64,000 bases of DNA from Pseudoduganella umbonata (GTDB taxonomy: Bacteria > Pseudomonadota > Gammaproteobacteria > Burkholderiales > Burkholderiaceae_D). The notes beneath the pieces were generated by a model, which was given only the letters and a program-made list of their open reading frames with translations, was not told where the DNA came from and ran no database searches. The stretch is from NCBI RefSeq assembly GCF_014192225.1, contig NZ_JACHXS010000010.1, positions 124,001 to 188,000 of the forward strand, written 5' to 3'. Every line of letters starts with the position of its first letter. Position 1 is the first letter of the stretch. The position numbers and the translations under genes are program-made. This document shows, in pieces, positions 24,117 through 33,185 of this stretch.

Positions 24117-24713
24117 CTACCCTCTCTTCTGCGCCGGCAAGGCGCGTGCATTGGGAATGTCGTTGGCCAGCCGCACGACGGCCTGGCGGACACGGGCAAA
24201 GCAGGTATCGAAATACGCGTCGGACAACGTGAACGGATCGTGCAGGTGCGGGAACGGTGGAGAGCACCAGTTGCCCAGCAGCGCTACCTGCACATCGTCA
24301 CGGCCGCCCAGCCTGCGCGTGAGCTCGTGTACCTGGCGCACTTCCATTGCCAGCAGCAGGTCGCCCGGTTGCACGATGAAATCCTGCCAGTCGCGCGCAC
24401 GATGGGCATCCATCGGCATTTGCTGTCGCGCGGCCGCGGCAAGCGCCGGATCGGGCGAACCCACGCCGGTCGTTGTCGACAGGCCCAACGATGCCGTGTG
24501 CAAGCCTTCGGCGCGCGCAACCTGCTCGGCATACGCGCTGCGGCATATATTGCCCAGGCAAACGAATACCACGCGGCGCACTGCCTGGGGGTCTTGCAAT
24601 TCGAACGGTTGCAGCCGCCCTGTCGTCCGCTCCGCCCGTGCCAGCAGCAGCCGCACCAGCCCGCGCCACGTACCGAAGCGTGCGTTCAGTCGATCGCGCA
24701 GCAGGGAAATCAT
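24117..24713 (-). CDS. Low-molecular-weight protein tyrosine phosphatase
   Basis: A 198-residue LMW-PTP. The P-loop VCLGNICRS places the nucleophile at Cys52 and the phosphate-binding Arg at 58; the general acid is Asp159 in LHDPF (DPF instead of the common DPY). An N-terminal extension of about 45 residues precedes the domain. Such enzymes (Wzb) dephosphorylate the EPS tyrosine kinase; the one encoded at 9348-10295 is the likely partner. It overlaps the start region of the neighbouring deacetylase-like gene stop by four bases. Confidence 0.9.
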   Translation of the reverse strand: MISLLRDRLNARFGTWRGLVRLLLARAERTTGRLQPFELQDPQAVRRVVFVCLGNICRSAYAEQVARAEGLHTASLGLSTTTGVGSPDPALAAAARQQMPMDAHRARDWQDFIVQPGDLLLAMEVRQVHELTRRLGGRDDVQVALLGNWCSPPFPHLHDPFTLSDAYFDTCFARVRQAVVRLANDIPNARALPAQKRG

Positions 24714-25741
24714 GCCGCCGCTCCGCGCGACAGTGCCCAGTTGCCGTAGCCGTCGTACACGACTTGCTCGGCAAGCCGGCGGACGCTGCGCCAGCCGCTA
24801 CCATGCAACAACACGTTGCGCTCGTCCGGCGAGGATCCCAGTGCGCTGCCCGCTTCGCCCATGCCTGTAGGCAGGAAACGGTCGCGGTTGCCGTCGAGGT
24901 AGCGGCACAGGCGAGCCAGCCGGTCCTGGTGCAGCGCGTTGCCGCGCGCCGTATGCATGTGATCGTCGCGCCGCTGCACGTATTCGAACGGATGGGTCAG
25001 CAGCACGACCAATGGGATTTGCTGTTCATGTGCCCGCTCCAGCAACAGGCGTGTTTCTTCGAAGCTGGTGCCGGCAATCGTCAGCGTTTTCAAATGGCGG
25101 CGGCCGCCGAGCTGCCAATCCTGGAATGTCAGTACCGGCATCTCCAACACACCGTGGCGACGGTGTGCGCCACTGTACAGGCGATAGCGCGGGTCATTGC
25201 TGTCGAAGACCGCGAGGCCGACGCAGGAGCTGTAAGGAATGCCGCAACGCGCCATCGCGGCAAACATTGCGTCGTCGTGCTGCATGTTCCCCGGACGGAA
25301 TACGGTCGGGGCCGGCACGCCCCACCCGGCGAACGTTTGCTGGCCCTGGCGCAGCAGTCGCACGGTGTCTTCCTCGGCGCGGCCGAAGAACTCGTCCTGC
25401 AACGGTTCGCGCTGTACACGCTCGCGCCAGTCTTCGTGCTGGAACACGGCCCAGCAGGGATGCGTATGCAGTTGCACCTCATGCCCGCTGGCGACGATGC
25501 GGCGGGCAATATCGCCCATCGGATCGCGGTCCTTGAAATAGTAACGGTGGGCCGCTTCGACAAAGAACGTGGCAGGTATGCGATGCCGGTCGAACTGGTC
25601 GAGGAGAAAACCCAGACCTTGCGAGCGGCCGCCGACCTCGCACCAGACCATTGGTTCGGCAACGGGCTGCTTGTCCGGGCTTGTAAACGCGCCGCCGATG
25701 GAAAATTCCGTGTCGATCGATATGCAGACCCGCGTGCGCAT
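24710..25741 (-). CDS. Polysaccharide deacetylase-like protein
   Basis: A 343-residue NodB-like beta/alpha-barrel protein. The N-terminal CISIDTEFSIGG carries the Asp/Glu metal pair, and HEVQLHTHPCW near residue 90 supplies the HxxxH-like histidines; RPGNMQHDD follows at about 150. It is more divergent than the XrtA deacetylase at 5792-6676 and may act on another sugar or be inactive. No signal peptide is present. It sits one base downstream of the asparagine-synthase-like gene in the leftward operon. Confidence 0.78.
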   Translation of the reverse strand: MRTRVCISIDTEFSIGGAFTSPDKQPVAEPMVWCEVGGRSQGLGFLLDQFDRHRIPATFFVEAAHRYYFKDRDPMGDIARRIVASGHEVQLHTHPCWAVFQHEDWRERVQREPLQDEFFGRAEEDTVRLLRQGQQTFAGWGVPAPTVFRPGNMQHDDAMFAAMARCGIPYSSCVGLAVFDSNDPRYRLYSGAHRRHGVLEMPVLTFQDWQLGGRRHLKTLTIAGTSFEETRLLLERAHEQQIPLVVLLTHPFEYVQRRDDHMHTARGNALHQDRLARLCRYLDGNRDRFLPTGMGEAGSALGSSPDERNVLLHGSGWRSVRRLAEQVVYDGYGNWALSRGAAA

Positions 25742-25742
25742 G

Positions 25743-27572
25743 TCAGGCTCCGGGGCGCTGGCGGAACCACTGCTCGAGCATCATCAGCACCCACACCATG
25801 GTGCCGTGGTACCCGGCATGTTCTCGCAGGTGCTTGCCGGTGAGCTGTTCAATGAAGTCGCCGCGCACGATGCCGCGTGCCTTCAGGTCCGTCAGGCTGT
25901 CCGACGCCAGGTCTTGCAGGGCCTTGTGCTCCTGCAGCCAGACGCCGAACGGCAGCCCGAATCCGTGTTTTTGCTTGCTGATGATCTGCGGCGGAAGAAA
26001 TCCTTTCAATGCCTCCTTGAAGAACCACCGCAACTGGGTGCCGTTCAGTTTTTGCTGCGGCGTCAGGCCAGCGGAAAACGTCACCATCGCATCGTTCAGG
26101 AACGGGAATGCCGCTTCCACGCCAGCCAGTTCGCAGGCTTTCATGACTTTCGGCAGATCGTTGTCGGCCAGCGTGATCTTCAGGTCCAGCGCCAGCATCC
26201 GGTTGATCAGGCTTTTCGCCTCGCTGGCGCCGTAGGTTCGCGCCAGGCCAGCCAGCGGCTGGTCGATATCGGTGCCGGCCAGGAAGTCGTCGGTGAATAC
26301 CTGACGCGCGCCATAGCGGCCCAGCAGATTGTAGGTTTCCAGCCGAGCCGGCATCGCCACCGACGCCTGCTCGATGTAGCTGCGCGCCTTGCGCAGCAGG
26401 GTTACCCGGTCGCCGCCGGGGAAATTGAAGATCGCCGGCTCCAGGAGCGCCTTGCGAAACAGCGACGGCACTTGCTCATAGCGTGCAAACACATGCTGCT
26501 TCGCGTATCGCTCGTTGCCGCCGAACAGTTCATCGCCGCCGTCGCCGCCCAGCATGCGCGTCACGCCATCGTTCCGGGCCATTCGCGCGCAATAGAATGC
26601 CGGCACTGCCGACGCGTTGCCGAACGGCTGGTCGCAGACGGCTGCGACCTGCGGGATGGCGGTGACCACGTCATCCGGCGTCACATAATATTCGTGGTGG
26701 TGGGTACCGAAATGGCGCGACGCAATGCGCGCATATTCCATCTCGTCGTAGCCCTGGGCAGCAAAACCGATTGAATACGTCTCGGCCGGAACGCCGCCGA
26801 CATCGCACAGCATGCCGGCGATCGTCGAGCTGTCGGTACCGCCGGACAGGAATGCCCCCACCTTGGAGCCGGTCGAAGCCTCGCGTACACCATTCTTCAG
26901 TTGGGCGAGGAAATCGGCCTTCAATTCTTCGAAGGAGCGCTTGCCATCTTCCTGGAAAGTCATCCGCCAGTAAGGCCGGGTTTCCACGCGCCCCTGGCGG
27001 TAATGGAGATAATGACCGGGGAGCAGTCGCTGCTGATCCTTGTACGCGGTACCGGGTGCGGGCACCATGTGGAAGTAAACGTAATTGTAGATGCCTTGCA
27101 GGTCGATGTCGCCGCGTGCCAGTGGATGACGGATCAGCGCATCCGCCGACGACGCAAACAACAGCGCCTCGCCAGCCAGCTGCCACGTCAATGGATGCAC
27201 GCCCATGCGGTCGATCGCCAGCACTGCCTCGCCTGCGTGCTCGTCGAGAATGCACAGGGCGAATGCGCCGCCCAGCAATGCGCACAATTTTTCCGGCCCC
27301 AGGTGACGTTGTGCCGCCAGCACTGCTGCCGTACCGCGAATGCTGGCCTGCTCAGCCAGCGCCGGATCACGCAGGACGGGATGGCCCCACAGCGCGATCA
27401 GCAAGCCTTCCTGGCGATGCACATCGCCAGCGCCAGCCACGGCGGCCGCGGAACGGCTGCTATCGGCCTGGTGCACGGCACTATCGTCGAACCTCGCCAG
27501 CGGCGCGGCCATCCTGCCGACCAGTTCACGGTCTTGTGCACCGTAGCCCATCCATCCACAAATACCGCTCAT
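25743..27572 (-). CDS. Asparagine synthase-like protein lacking the N-terminal catalytic cysteine
   Basis: A 609-residue AsnB-like protein. The synthetase half is intact, with the PP-loop LSGGTDSS at residues 242-249 and LGGDGGDELFGG near 340. The glutaminase half starts MSGICGWMG, so position 2 is Ser and the nearest Cys is at 5; the RGPD, YNGEIYN and SDTE motifs that bind glutamine are absent. It would therefore use ammonia or a partner, or only adenylate a carboxylate. GAGG lies six bases before the ATG. The intact XrtA copy is at the left edge of the window, so the two are not redundant. Confidence 0.85.
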   Translation of the reverse strand: MSGICGWMGYGAQDRELVGRMAAPLARFDDSAVHQADSSRSAAAVAGAGDVHRQEGLLIALWGHPVLRDPALAEQASIRGTAAVLAAQRHLGPEKLCALLGGAFALCILDEHAGEAVLAIDRMGVHPLTWQLAGEALLFASSADALIRHPLARGDIDLQGIYNYVYFHMVPAPGTAYKDQQRLLPGHYLHYRQGRVETRPYWRMTFQEDGKRSFEELKADFLAQLKNGVREASTGSKVGAFLSGGTDSSTIAGMLCDVGGVPAETYSIGFAAQGYDEMEYARIASRHFGTHHHEYYVTPDDVVTAIPQVAAVCDQPFGNASAVPAFYCARMARNDGVTRMLGGDGGDELFGGNERYAKQHVFARYEQVPSLFRKALLEPAIFNFPGGDRVTLLRKARSYIEQASVAMPARLETYNLLGRYGARQVFTDDFLAGTDIDQPLAGLARTYGASEAKSLINRMLALDLKITLADNDLPKVMKACELAGVEAAFPFLNDAMVTFSAGLTPQQKLNGTQLRWFFKEALKGFLPPQIISKQKHGFGLPFGVWLQEHKALQDLASDSLTDLKARGIVRGDFIEQLTGKHLREHAGYHGTMVWVLMMLEQWFRQRPGA

Positions 27573-27596
27573 CGAGTACCTCGCCTGTTCGCCTGT

Positions 27597-27703
27597 ATCA
27601 CGCTACCTGTATCACGCTACCTGTATCACGCCATTACCATCACGCCATTACCATCACGCCGCTGCCATCACGCCCATGCATCGCGCCGAATGCATTGCGC
27701 CGC
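27597..27703. repeat. 14-bp tandem repeats in the decarboxylase/asparagine-synthase gap
   Basis: Six consecutive 14-base units (27597-27680) share ATCACGC at their start: two of ATCACGCTACCTGT, two of ATCACGCCATTACC, and two diverged copies. Overlapping the end is a second 14-base pair (ATGCATCGCGCCGA at 27676, ATGCATTGCGCCGC at 27690). On the coding (minus) strand each main unit has TGATG-like stop/start overlap. The array occupies most of the 163-base gap between two genes of one operon. Confidence 0.85.
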
Positions 27704-27735
27704 TTCTCTTAACCATTCATATCAGCTCAGCCGCG

Positions 27736-28971
27736 TCAGACCAGCACTTCCAGTGCGGCCGGATGGCTGAGGAAGCTGGCCGGACTGGCCGATACGCCAT
27801 ATGCCCCCGACTGCAGTACAACGACCAGGTCGCCCGGCTCCGCGCGTGCCAGGTCCATTCCGTCAGCCAGCACATCGAGCGGCGTGCACAGCGGCCCGAC
27901 GACCGATGCTTTTTCACGTTCGCCGCCCTGCACGCGGTTGCCGATGACGACAGGGTAATTCTTGCGAATCACCTGGCCGAAGTTGCCTGATGCCGACAGG
28001 TGATGATGCAGCCCTCCATCCGTCACCAGATACACGCTGCCGCGCGATTCCTTGCGGTCGACGATCCGGCAGACATACGCACCGGCTTCGCCAACCAGGT
28101 AGCGGCCCAGTTCGATGACGACCTGCGCTCCTTGCAGCTGACGGCGAACGCCATCCATGACCGTATGCAAGTTGCTGCCAACGGTCGCCAGATCGAGCCG
28201 CTCTTCGCCGGGAAAATAGGGAATGCCGAAGCCGCCGCCGATGTTCAGGATACGTGGCGCGCGTGGCGCGTCCTGGGCCAGCCGCAGTGCCAGCGCGAAG
28301 GTTTTTTCATGCGCCTCGTGCAGTGCCGCCGCCTTCAGGTTCTGCGAACCGGAGAAAATGTGGAAGCCCTGGAAATCCAGGCCCAGTTCGCCGATGCGCC
28401 GCAGTAGCGCAGGCACCCGCTCCGCATCGATACCGAACTGTTTTGGCCCGCCGCCCATCTTCATGCCGGACGATTTCAATTCGAAGTCGGGATTGACGCG
28501 CACGTTGACGCGCGGCGTGATACCCAGCCTGTCGCCAATGCGTGCCGCCCGCTCGGTTTCGCCTTCCGATTCGAGGTTCAGCACAATGCCGGCAGCGATC
28601 GCGCACGACAGGTCCGCTTCGCTCTTGCCCGGACCGGCAAAGCTGATGTGCAACGGGCTCATCGGCGTATCGAGGGCAACCCGCAATTCTCCGCCGGAAG
28701 CCACATCGATGCCATCCACCAGGGAAGCCATGTGCTGCACCACCGCAGGCATTGGGTTGGCCTTCATCGCATAGTGCAGGTGCACATCGGCCGGCAGGTG
28801 CCGGCGCAACTCGGCCACGCGCGCCGTCAGCGCACCGCGGTCATACGCGTAAAACGGGGTCTGGCCGACGCGCTGCGCCAACCGGGTCAATGGCATGCCG
28901 CCGATTTGCAGGCAATCGTCGACGACGGGGAACTGCAGCAGCGGTGCGTGCTGTGGACGGAGCGCGCTCAC
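27736..28971 (-). CDS. PLP-dependent decarboxylase, exosortase A system-associated
   Basis: A 411-residue fold-type III PLP enzyme of the ornithine/diaminopimelate decarboxylase family (TIGR03099-like). The PLP lysine is in HYAMKANPMP near residue 70, the phosphate-binding GGGFGIPYF near 240, and CxxxD-type active-site residues appear in VVGPLCTPLDVL near 360. It would decarboxylate an amino-acid-like substrate, possibly one held on the acyl carrier protein. It overlaps the acyl-CoA ligase stop by four bases; the two co-occur in XrtA genomes. Confidence 0.88.
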   Translation of the reverse strand: MSALRPQHAPLLQFPVVDDCLQIGGMPLTRLAQRVGQTPFYAYDRGALTARVAELRRHLPADVHLHYAMKANPMPAVVQHMASLVDGIDVASGGELRVALDTPMSPLHISFAGPGKSEADLSCAIAAGIVLNLESEGETERAARIGDRLGITPRVNVRVNPDFELKSSGMKMGGGPKQFGIDAERVPALLRRIGELGLDFQGFHIFSGSQNLKAAALHEAHEKTFALALRLAQDAPRAPRILNIGGGFGIPYFPGEERLDLATVGSNLHTVMDGVRRQLQGAQVVIELGRYLVGEAGAYVCRIVDRKESRGSVYLVTDGGLHHHLSASGNFGQVIRKNYPVVIGNRVQGGEREKASVVGPLCTPLDVLADGMDLARAEPGDLVVVLQSGAYGVSASPASFLSHPAALEVLV

Positions 28972-30560
28972 TGCTGCTGCTCCAGAAACACGTTTTCATA
29001 CTGCGTCGACAGCAGCTTGCGGTCGATCTTGCCGTTCGGATTGCGTGGCAGCGAACTGCCGGCAATGACGACTTTCTGCGGCAGCATATAGGCCGGCAGG
29101 TGCGGCTTGCACGCCGCCAGCAGATCGCCCGCCGTCAGCGCAGCGCCTTCGCGCGGGAACGCGATGACGACGATCGCCTGCCCCAGCACCGGGTGCTTGA
29201 CGCCGAGAGCGGCCGCCTCTGCCACATGCTCGCGCGCATACACCACCTCCTCGACCTCGGTCGGGCTGACGCGGTAGCCTGATGTCTTGATCATCTCGTC
29301 GTTACGGCTGATGAAGTACAGGAAGCCATCCTCGTCACGGCGCACCGTGTCTCCGGACCAGACGGCCAGCTCCACCAGCGGCAGGCCGTAGTGGCGCGGC
29401 GCCACAGGCTTGAACCGCTCGGCAGTCTTGCCAGGATCGTTCCAGTAGCCCAGCGACACCAGGGCCCCGCGGTGTACCAGTTCGCCCGGTTCGTGCGGCG
29501 CGCACTCGGTGCCATCGGGCCGCAGCACCAGTACTTCGGCATTCGGGATCGCCTTGCCCATCGAATCCGGACGACGGTCCAGTTCTTCCGGCGGCAGATA
29601 GGTCGAGCGGAACGCTTCGGTCAGGCCATACATCAGGAAAGGCCGTGCGTTCGGGAGTGCCCGGCGCAGCGCATCAAGCGTGGGGCGCTGCATGGCGCCA
29701 CCGGAATTGGTCAGGTAGCGCAGCGTGCAATCGCCTGGCCATGCCAGCGGCGCCAGCTGGATCCACAGGGGCGGCACCGCGGCCAGGCCCGTTATGCGCT
29801 CGGCGACAACAGCGTTGAGCACGTCGCGTGGCAGCAGATGGTTGATCAGTACGGCCGTGGCGCCCGCATGGAACGCCGTGGTCAATTGCGACAGACCGTA
29901 GTCGAACGACAGCGGAAGCACGGCAAGGATGCGGTCTTGCGGCGTATTTTCGAGGTAGCTGGCCACGCTTTGCGCTCCGGCAACCATGTTCCGATGCGAC
30001 AACACCACGCCCTTTGGCTTGCCGGTACTGCCGGATGTGTACAGGATCGCTGCCATGTCGCCATCGATCGTGCGAGGCGGAGTGCGCATTTCGCCCAGGC
30101 CGCGATCGATTGCCGCATCCCACGACAGTACTTCAACGTTGTGCACCGCAGGCAGCGAGTTGCCACCGCCTACCGCCACCACCAGACGCAGATCTCGGCA
30201 GGCCGGCAGCACCTCCGCCAGCAACTTCAGGCGGTCGATCGTCGTGACCAGCACGCGCACATTGCAGTCGGCCAGGATGTAAGTGACCTGTTCGGGCTTC
30301 AGCAGTGGATTGACTGGGACAAAGACGCCGCCTGCTGCTGCCGCGCCGAACATGGCACCAACATTCTCGACGTTTTTCTCCATATACACCGCGACCCGCT
30401 CGCCTCGCTCGAGACCTGACGCCAGTAGCGCGGCGGCAGTGCGTTGGACCAGCTCGGCGAGCTCTCCGTAATTCAGGCGGCGGCTACCGTGAACAAGTGC
30501 TTCGGCACCGGGGTTCCGCCCGGCCGAGCGGAAGATGAAGTCTTGAATCAGGTCGCTCAT
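28968..30560 (-). CDS. Acyl-CoA ligase (AMP-forming), exosortase A system-associated
   Basis: A 530-residue ANL-superfamily adenylating enzyme (TIGR03098-like). Motifs include ILYTSGSTGKPKGVVLSH near residue 165, YGLTEAFRSTYLP near 300, SGDTVRRDEDGFLYFISRNDEMIKTSGYRVSP near 400-430 and the C-terminal lysine in PRNPNGKIDRK near 515. It would activate a carboxylic acid as an AMP ester and load it on CoA or on the carrier protein at 33186. I chose the ATG at 30560, which has AGGA at a proper distance, over one ten codons upstream. Confidence 0.9.
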   Translation of the reverse strand: MSDLIQDFIFRSAGRNPGAEALVHGSRRLNYGELAELVQRTAAALLASGLERGERVAVYMEKNVENVGAMFGAAAAGGVFVPVNPLLKPEQVTYILADCNVRVLVTTIDRLKLLAEVLPACRDLRLVVAVGGGNSLPAVHNVEVLSWDAAIDRGLGEMRTPPRTIDGDMAAILYTSGSTGKPKGVVLSHRNMVAGAQSVASYLENTPQDRILAVLPLSFDYGLSQLTTAFHAGATAVLINHLLPRDVLNAVVAERITGLAAVPPLWIQLAPLAWPGDCTLRYLTNSGGAMQRPTLDALRRALPNARPFLMYGLTEAFRSTYLPPEELDRRPDSMGKAIPNAEVLVLRPDGTECAPHEPGELVHRGALVSLGYWNDPGKTAERFKPVAPRHYGLPLVELAVWSGDTVRRDEDGFLYFISRNDEMIKTSGYRVSPTEVEEVVYAREHVAEAAALGVKHPVLGQAIVVIAFPREGAALTAGDLLAACKPHLPAYMLPQKVVIAGSSLPRNPNGKIDRKLLSTQYENVFLEQQQ

Positions 30561-30799
30561 ATCATGTCCTGCAAAGGGCTGGTCCGTCATGCCACCGTTT
30601 TGTGACCATACGGAAACCTAGGCGGGAATATTAACATTTTACAATCAATTGACATCTGTTTTTTGGCAAGCTTTGCGGTAAAAATACCGCTTGCATTGTT
30701 CCAAAAACAACAATTAACGTAAATTTTTAGCAATGTTTTGATGTATCATGTGAAACGCCGTAAGTTTTATCCTGGAAATTGGCTGCAATCGAGACGACC
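30561..30799. promoter_or_regulatory. Divergent promoter region of the two accessory operons
   Basis: About 240 AT-rich bases between the leftward ligase operon and the rightward aminotransferase operon. GCGGTA-AAAA-TACCGC (30674-30689, approximate) is a perfect 6-bp inverted repeat inside a broader GCAAG/CTTGC dyad. TATCAT at 30744-30749 could be a -10 for the rightward operon, but no -35 stands at the right distance. TGGCAAG...TTGC resembles sigma-54 but the spacing is two bases short. Confidence 0.4.
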
Positions 30800-32077
30800 A
30801 TGGGAAAGATCAGCATTTCAGATGTAGAGCCGGTAGAGGCCAGCCCGGCAGCAGTGCAGTCCCCGCCGCTCGTCCCTGCCGACTATCCGCGCTCCCGGCT
30901 GCCTGTCGCGCCCGCATTGTCGCTCGCATCCTTTCTCCGCATGAGCGGCCCGCCGGCGCCGTCGATCCTCGACGCCGGCGAGGTCCGCTTTGTCACCAGC
31001 GGCCGCGTTGCGATTGCACTGGCGCTGAAACAGATGGGCATCGGCCCTGGCGACACGGTACTCGTGCCGTCGTACCATTGCGCGTCGATGATCGAACCCG
31101 TCATCTGGGCTGGTGCCACGCCGCTGTTCTACCGCATTCGGCCCGACACCACGGTCGACCTGGATGACATTGTCGTCAAGGCCGCCAGCGTCCGAAACGT
31201 CAAGGCGTTGATGGCTACCAATTACTACGGCTTCCACCAGCCACTGGTGGCCCTGCGCGCGTTTTGCGACGAGCGCGGCATTCAGTTGCTGGAAGACTGC
31301 GCTCACTCGTTCCTGGGTTCGCACGCCGGCCGGCCACTAGGGTCATGGGGTGACTACGCGATCGCCAGCAGCATGAAGTTCTTCCCCGTCTACGAGGGCG
31401 GCTGTCTTGTATCGGCACGCCATCGGCTCGACGGCGTAGCCCTGCAGTCCGCAGGGGCCGGCTTCGAGGCCAAGGTAATGCTGAATTCTGTCGAGAACGG
31501 GTTCGCGTACGGCAGGCTGCCACTGCTTCGTGCGCTGATGACACTGCCGATGGCCGTCAAGAACGCGCTGTGGGGTGTAATCAAGGCACGCCGCCACGGC
31601 GCTGCGCCGGCGCTGGCACCAGGATCTTCCGACGGCGGCTTCGGTTTCGATCCAGCATGGCTGACCAAGCGTTCATCGCTGTTCTCGCGGTCGATGCTGC
31701 GGCTCGTATCGCGCCGCCGGATGGGTGAACTGCGCCGCCGCAATTACCGGCACCTGTACGATGCGCTGTCGGCGCTTCCGGGCTGCCGCCCGCTGTTCGC
31801 CACACTGCCGGACGGTGTTTATCCATGGGTGTTCCCACTGTTGTGCGATGAGCCACAGGCCCTGTTCCGGCAGCTGAAAAGCGCCGGTGTGCCGGTCATC
31901 CGCTTCGGCGAGTACTTGTGGCCGGGCGTGGACGCTACCGTGTGCGAAAACAGCGTGGATCTGTCGCGCCGTGTACTGCAATTTCCCTGCCACCAGGAGC
32001 TGCGCGATGACGAAATCAAATGGATGATCGGCCAAGTGCGTAGCGCGGTCAAAGGCGAGGAAGGAGACCTGCGATGA
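30800..32077 (+). CDS. DegT/DnrJ/EryC1/StrS-family PLP protein
   Basis: A 425-residue fold-type I aminotransferase-like protein. The segment SSMKFFPVYEGG places the PLP lysine at about residue 193, LLEDCAHSFLGS at about 165 gives the Asp that contacts the pyridine nitrogen, and VLVPSYHCAS at 88-97 resembles the usual sugar-aminotransferase start. It may aminate a keto-sugar of the EPS. Start: ATG at 30800 with GAGA upstream; an in-frame TTG at 30779 is less likely. The gene opens the rightward operon and overlaps the next gene by four bases. Confidence 0.83.
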   Translation: MGKISISDVEPVEASPAAVQSPPLVPADYPRSRLPVAPALSLASFLRMSGPPAPSILDAGEVRFVTSGRVAIALALKQMGIGPGDTVLVPSYHCASMIEPVIWAGATPLFYRIRPDTTVDLDDIVVKAASVRNVKALMATNYYGFHQPLVALRAFCDERGIQLLEDCAHSFLGSHAGRPLGSWGDYAIASSMKFFPVYEGGCLVSARHRLDGVALQSAGAGFEAKVMLNSVENGFAYGRLPLLRALMTLPMAVKNALWGVIKARRHGAAPALAPGSSDGGFGFDPAWLTKRSSLFSRSMLRLVSRRRMGELRRRNYRHLYDALSALPGCRPLFATLPDGVYPWVFPLLCDEPQALFRQLKSAGVPVIRFGEYLWPGVDATVCENSVDLSRRVLQFPCHQELRDDEIKWMIGQVRSAVKGEEGDLR

Positions 32078-33183
32078 AATGGCACCTGTACCCGGCAAGC
32101 GAATTTGCCGCCCATGCCGAGGCGTGGCGCCGGCTGAACGCAACCACCCGCGGGTCGCCGCTGCTCGAACCGGAGTTCGTGCAACCACTGCTGACCGAAT
32201 TTGGCGATCCGCAGTGCCGGCTCGCCGTATGCGAAATGAACGGCGACACGGTCGCGATGGGCATCTTCCAGCCGCGCGGCCGTGGCGTATGGGAGGCGTT
32301 GCAACCATCGCAGGCGCCGATCGGCCTGTGGCAACATCGCACCGATATTCCACTCGAACGGTTGCTGCCCTCGTTGACGCGCAAGCTCCCTGGCCTGGCA
32401 CTGATGGTTGGCCTGAAACAGCGCGATCCGCACCTGGAACCCCGCCCTGCCGACAGCGCCATCACCAGCACGCTCGATTACATCCGCACTGCTCATGTGC
32501 CGATCGCCGGCACTTTTGAGGAATACTGGAACGCGCGCGGCAAGAATTTGCGGAGCAACCTGAAGAAGCAACGCTCGCGGTTGACAAAGGACGGCATTGC
32601 CACGCGCATGCAGATCGACCGGTTGCCCGAACAGATGGCTGCCGCTGTCGCCGATTACGGCCGGCTGGAAAGCGCCGGCTGGAAGGCGCAGCTGGGTACC
32701 GCGATCCATCCGGACAATGACCAGGGCCGTTTCTATACGACGATGCTCGAAGCGTTCGCGCGGCGCGGCCAGGCTGCTGTGTACCGCTACTGGTTCGAAG
32801 CATCCGGCCTGGCGCCACAACTGGTTGCAATGGACCTGTGCATCGAGGGCGATGGTGCCCTGATCGTGCTGAAAACAACTTACGACGAATCGGTGCCGGC
32901 CAGTCTGTCGCCGACGTTGTTGATGAGGGAGGAGTGCTGCCAGCGGCTGTTTGACGAAAAGCAGTACGGGCGGCTGGAGTTCTACGGCAAAGTGATGGAA
33001 TGGCATACGCGCTGGACCGACGAAATCCGGACCATGTACCATGTCAACCATTACCGCTGGCCGGTACTTCGCCAGCTGCATGCCGCCGCCGGCGAACGTA
33101 ACGCCATGGCGCAGAGGTTGCGCGGCAAATCCGCCGCCCCTGAGCCAGTCGCCACGCGGCAGCACACCTCAACCACGGAGTAA
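32074..33183 (+). CDS. BcsL/CelD-type GNAT acyltransferase
   Basis: A 369-residue protein of the GNAT family seen in FemAB-like and CelD/BcsL proteins (PF13480). The core lies at about residues 150-300 (YWNARGKNLRSNLKKQRSRL, then a GTAIHPDNDQGRFY segment and LVAMDLCIEGDGALIVLKTTYDE). It may transfer an acyl or aminoacyl group, perhaps from the carrier protein encoded next, to a sugar amine. ATG at 32074 overlaps the DegT stop (ATGA). Confidence 0.8.
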   Translation: MKWHLYPASEFAAHAEAWRRLNATTRGSPLLEPEFVQPLLTEFGDPQCRLAVCEMNGDTVAMGIFQPRGRGVWEALQPSQAPIGLWQHRTDIPLERLLPSLTRKLPGLALMVGLKQRDPHLEPRPADSAITSTLDYIRTAHVPIAGTFEEYWNARGKNLRSNLKKQRSRLTKDGIATRMQIDRLPEQMAAAVADYGRLESAGWKAQLGTAIHPDNDQGRFYTTMLEAFARRGQAAVYRYWFEASGLAPQLVAMDLCIEGDGALIVLKTTYDESVPASLSPTLLMREECCQRLFDEKQYGRLEFYGKVMEWHTRWTDEIRTMYHVNHYRWPVLRQLHAAAGERNAMAQRLRGKSAAPEPVATRQHTSTTE

Positions 33184-33185
33184 CC

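Noticed and set aside
27597..27703. CRISPR-like array
   Set aside because: Units are only 14 bases and directly adjacent with no spacers; no cas gene nearby.
30664..30680. Sigma-54-like TGGCAAG...TTTGC before the ligase/aminotransferase operons
   Set aside because: The GG to GC distance is two bases too short for a sigma-54 promoter.
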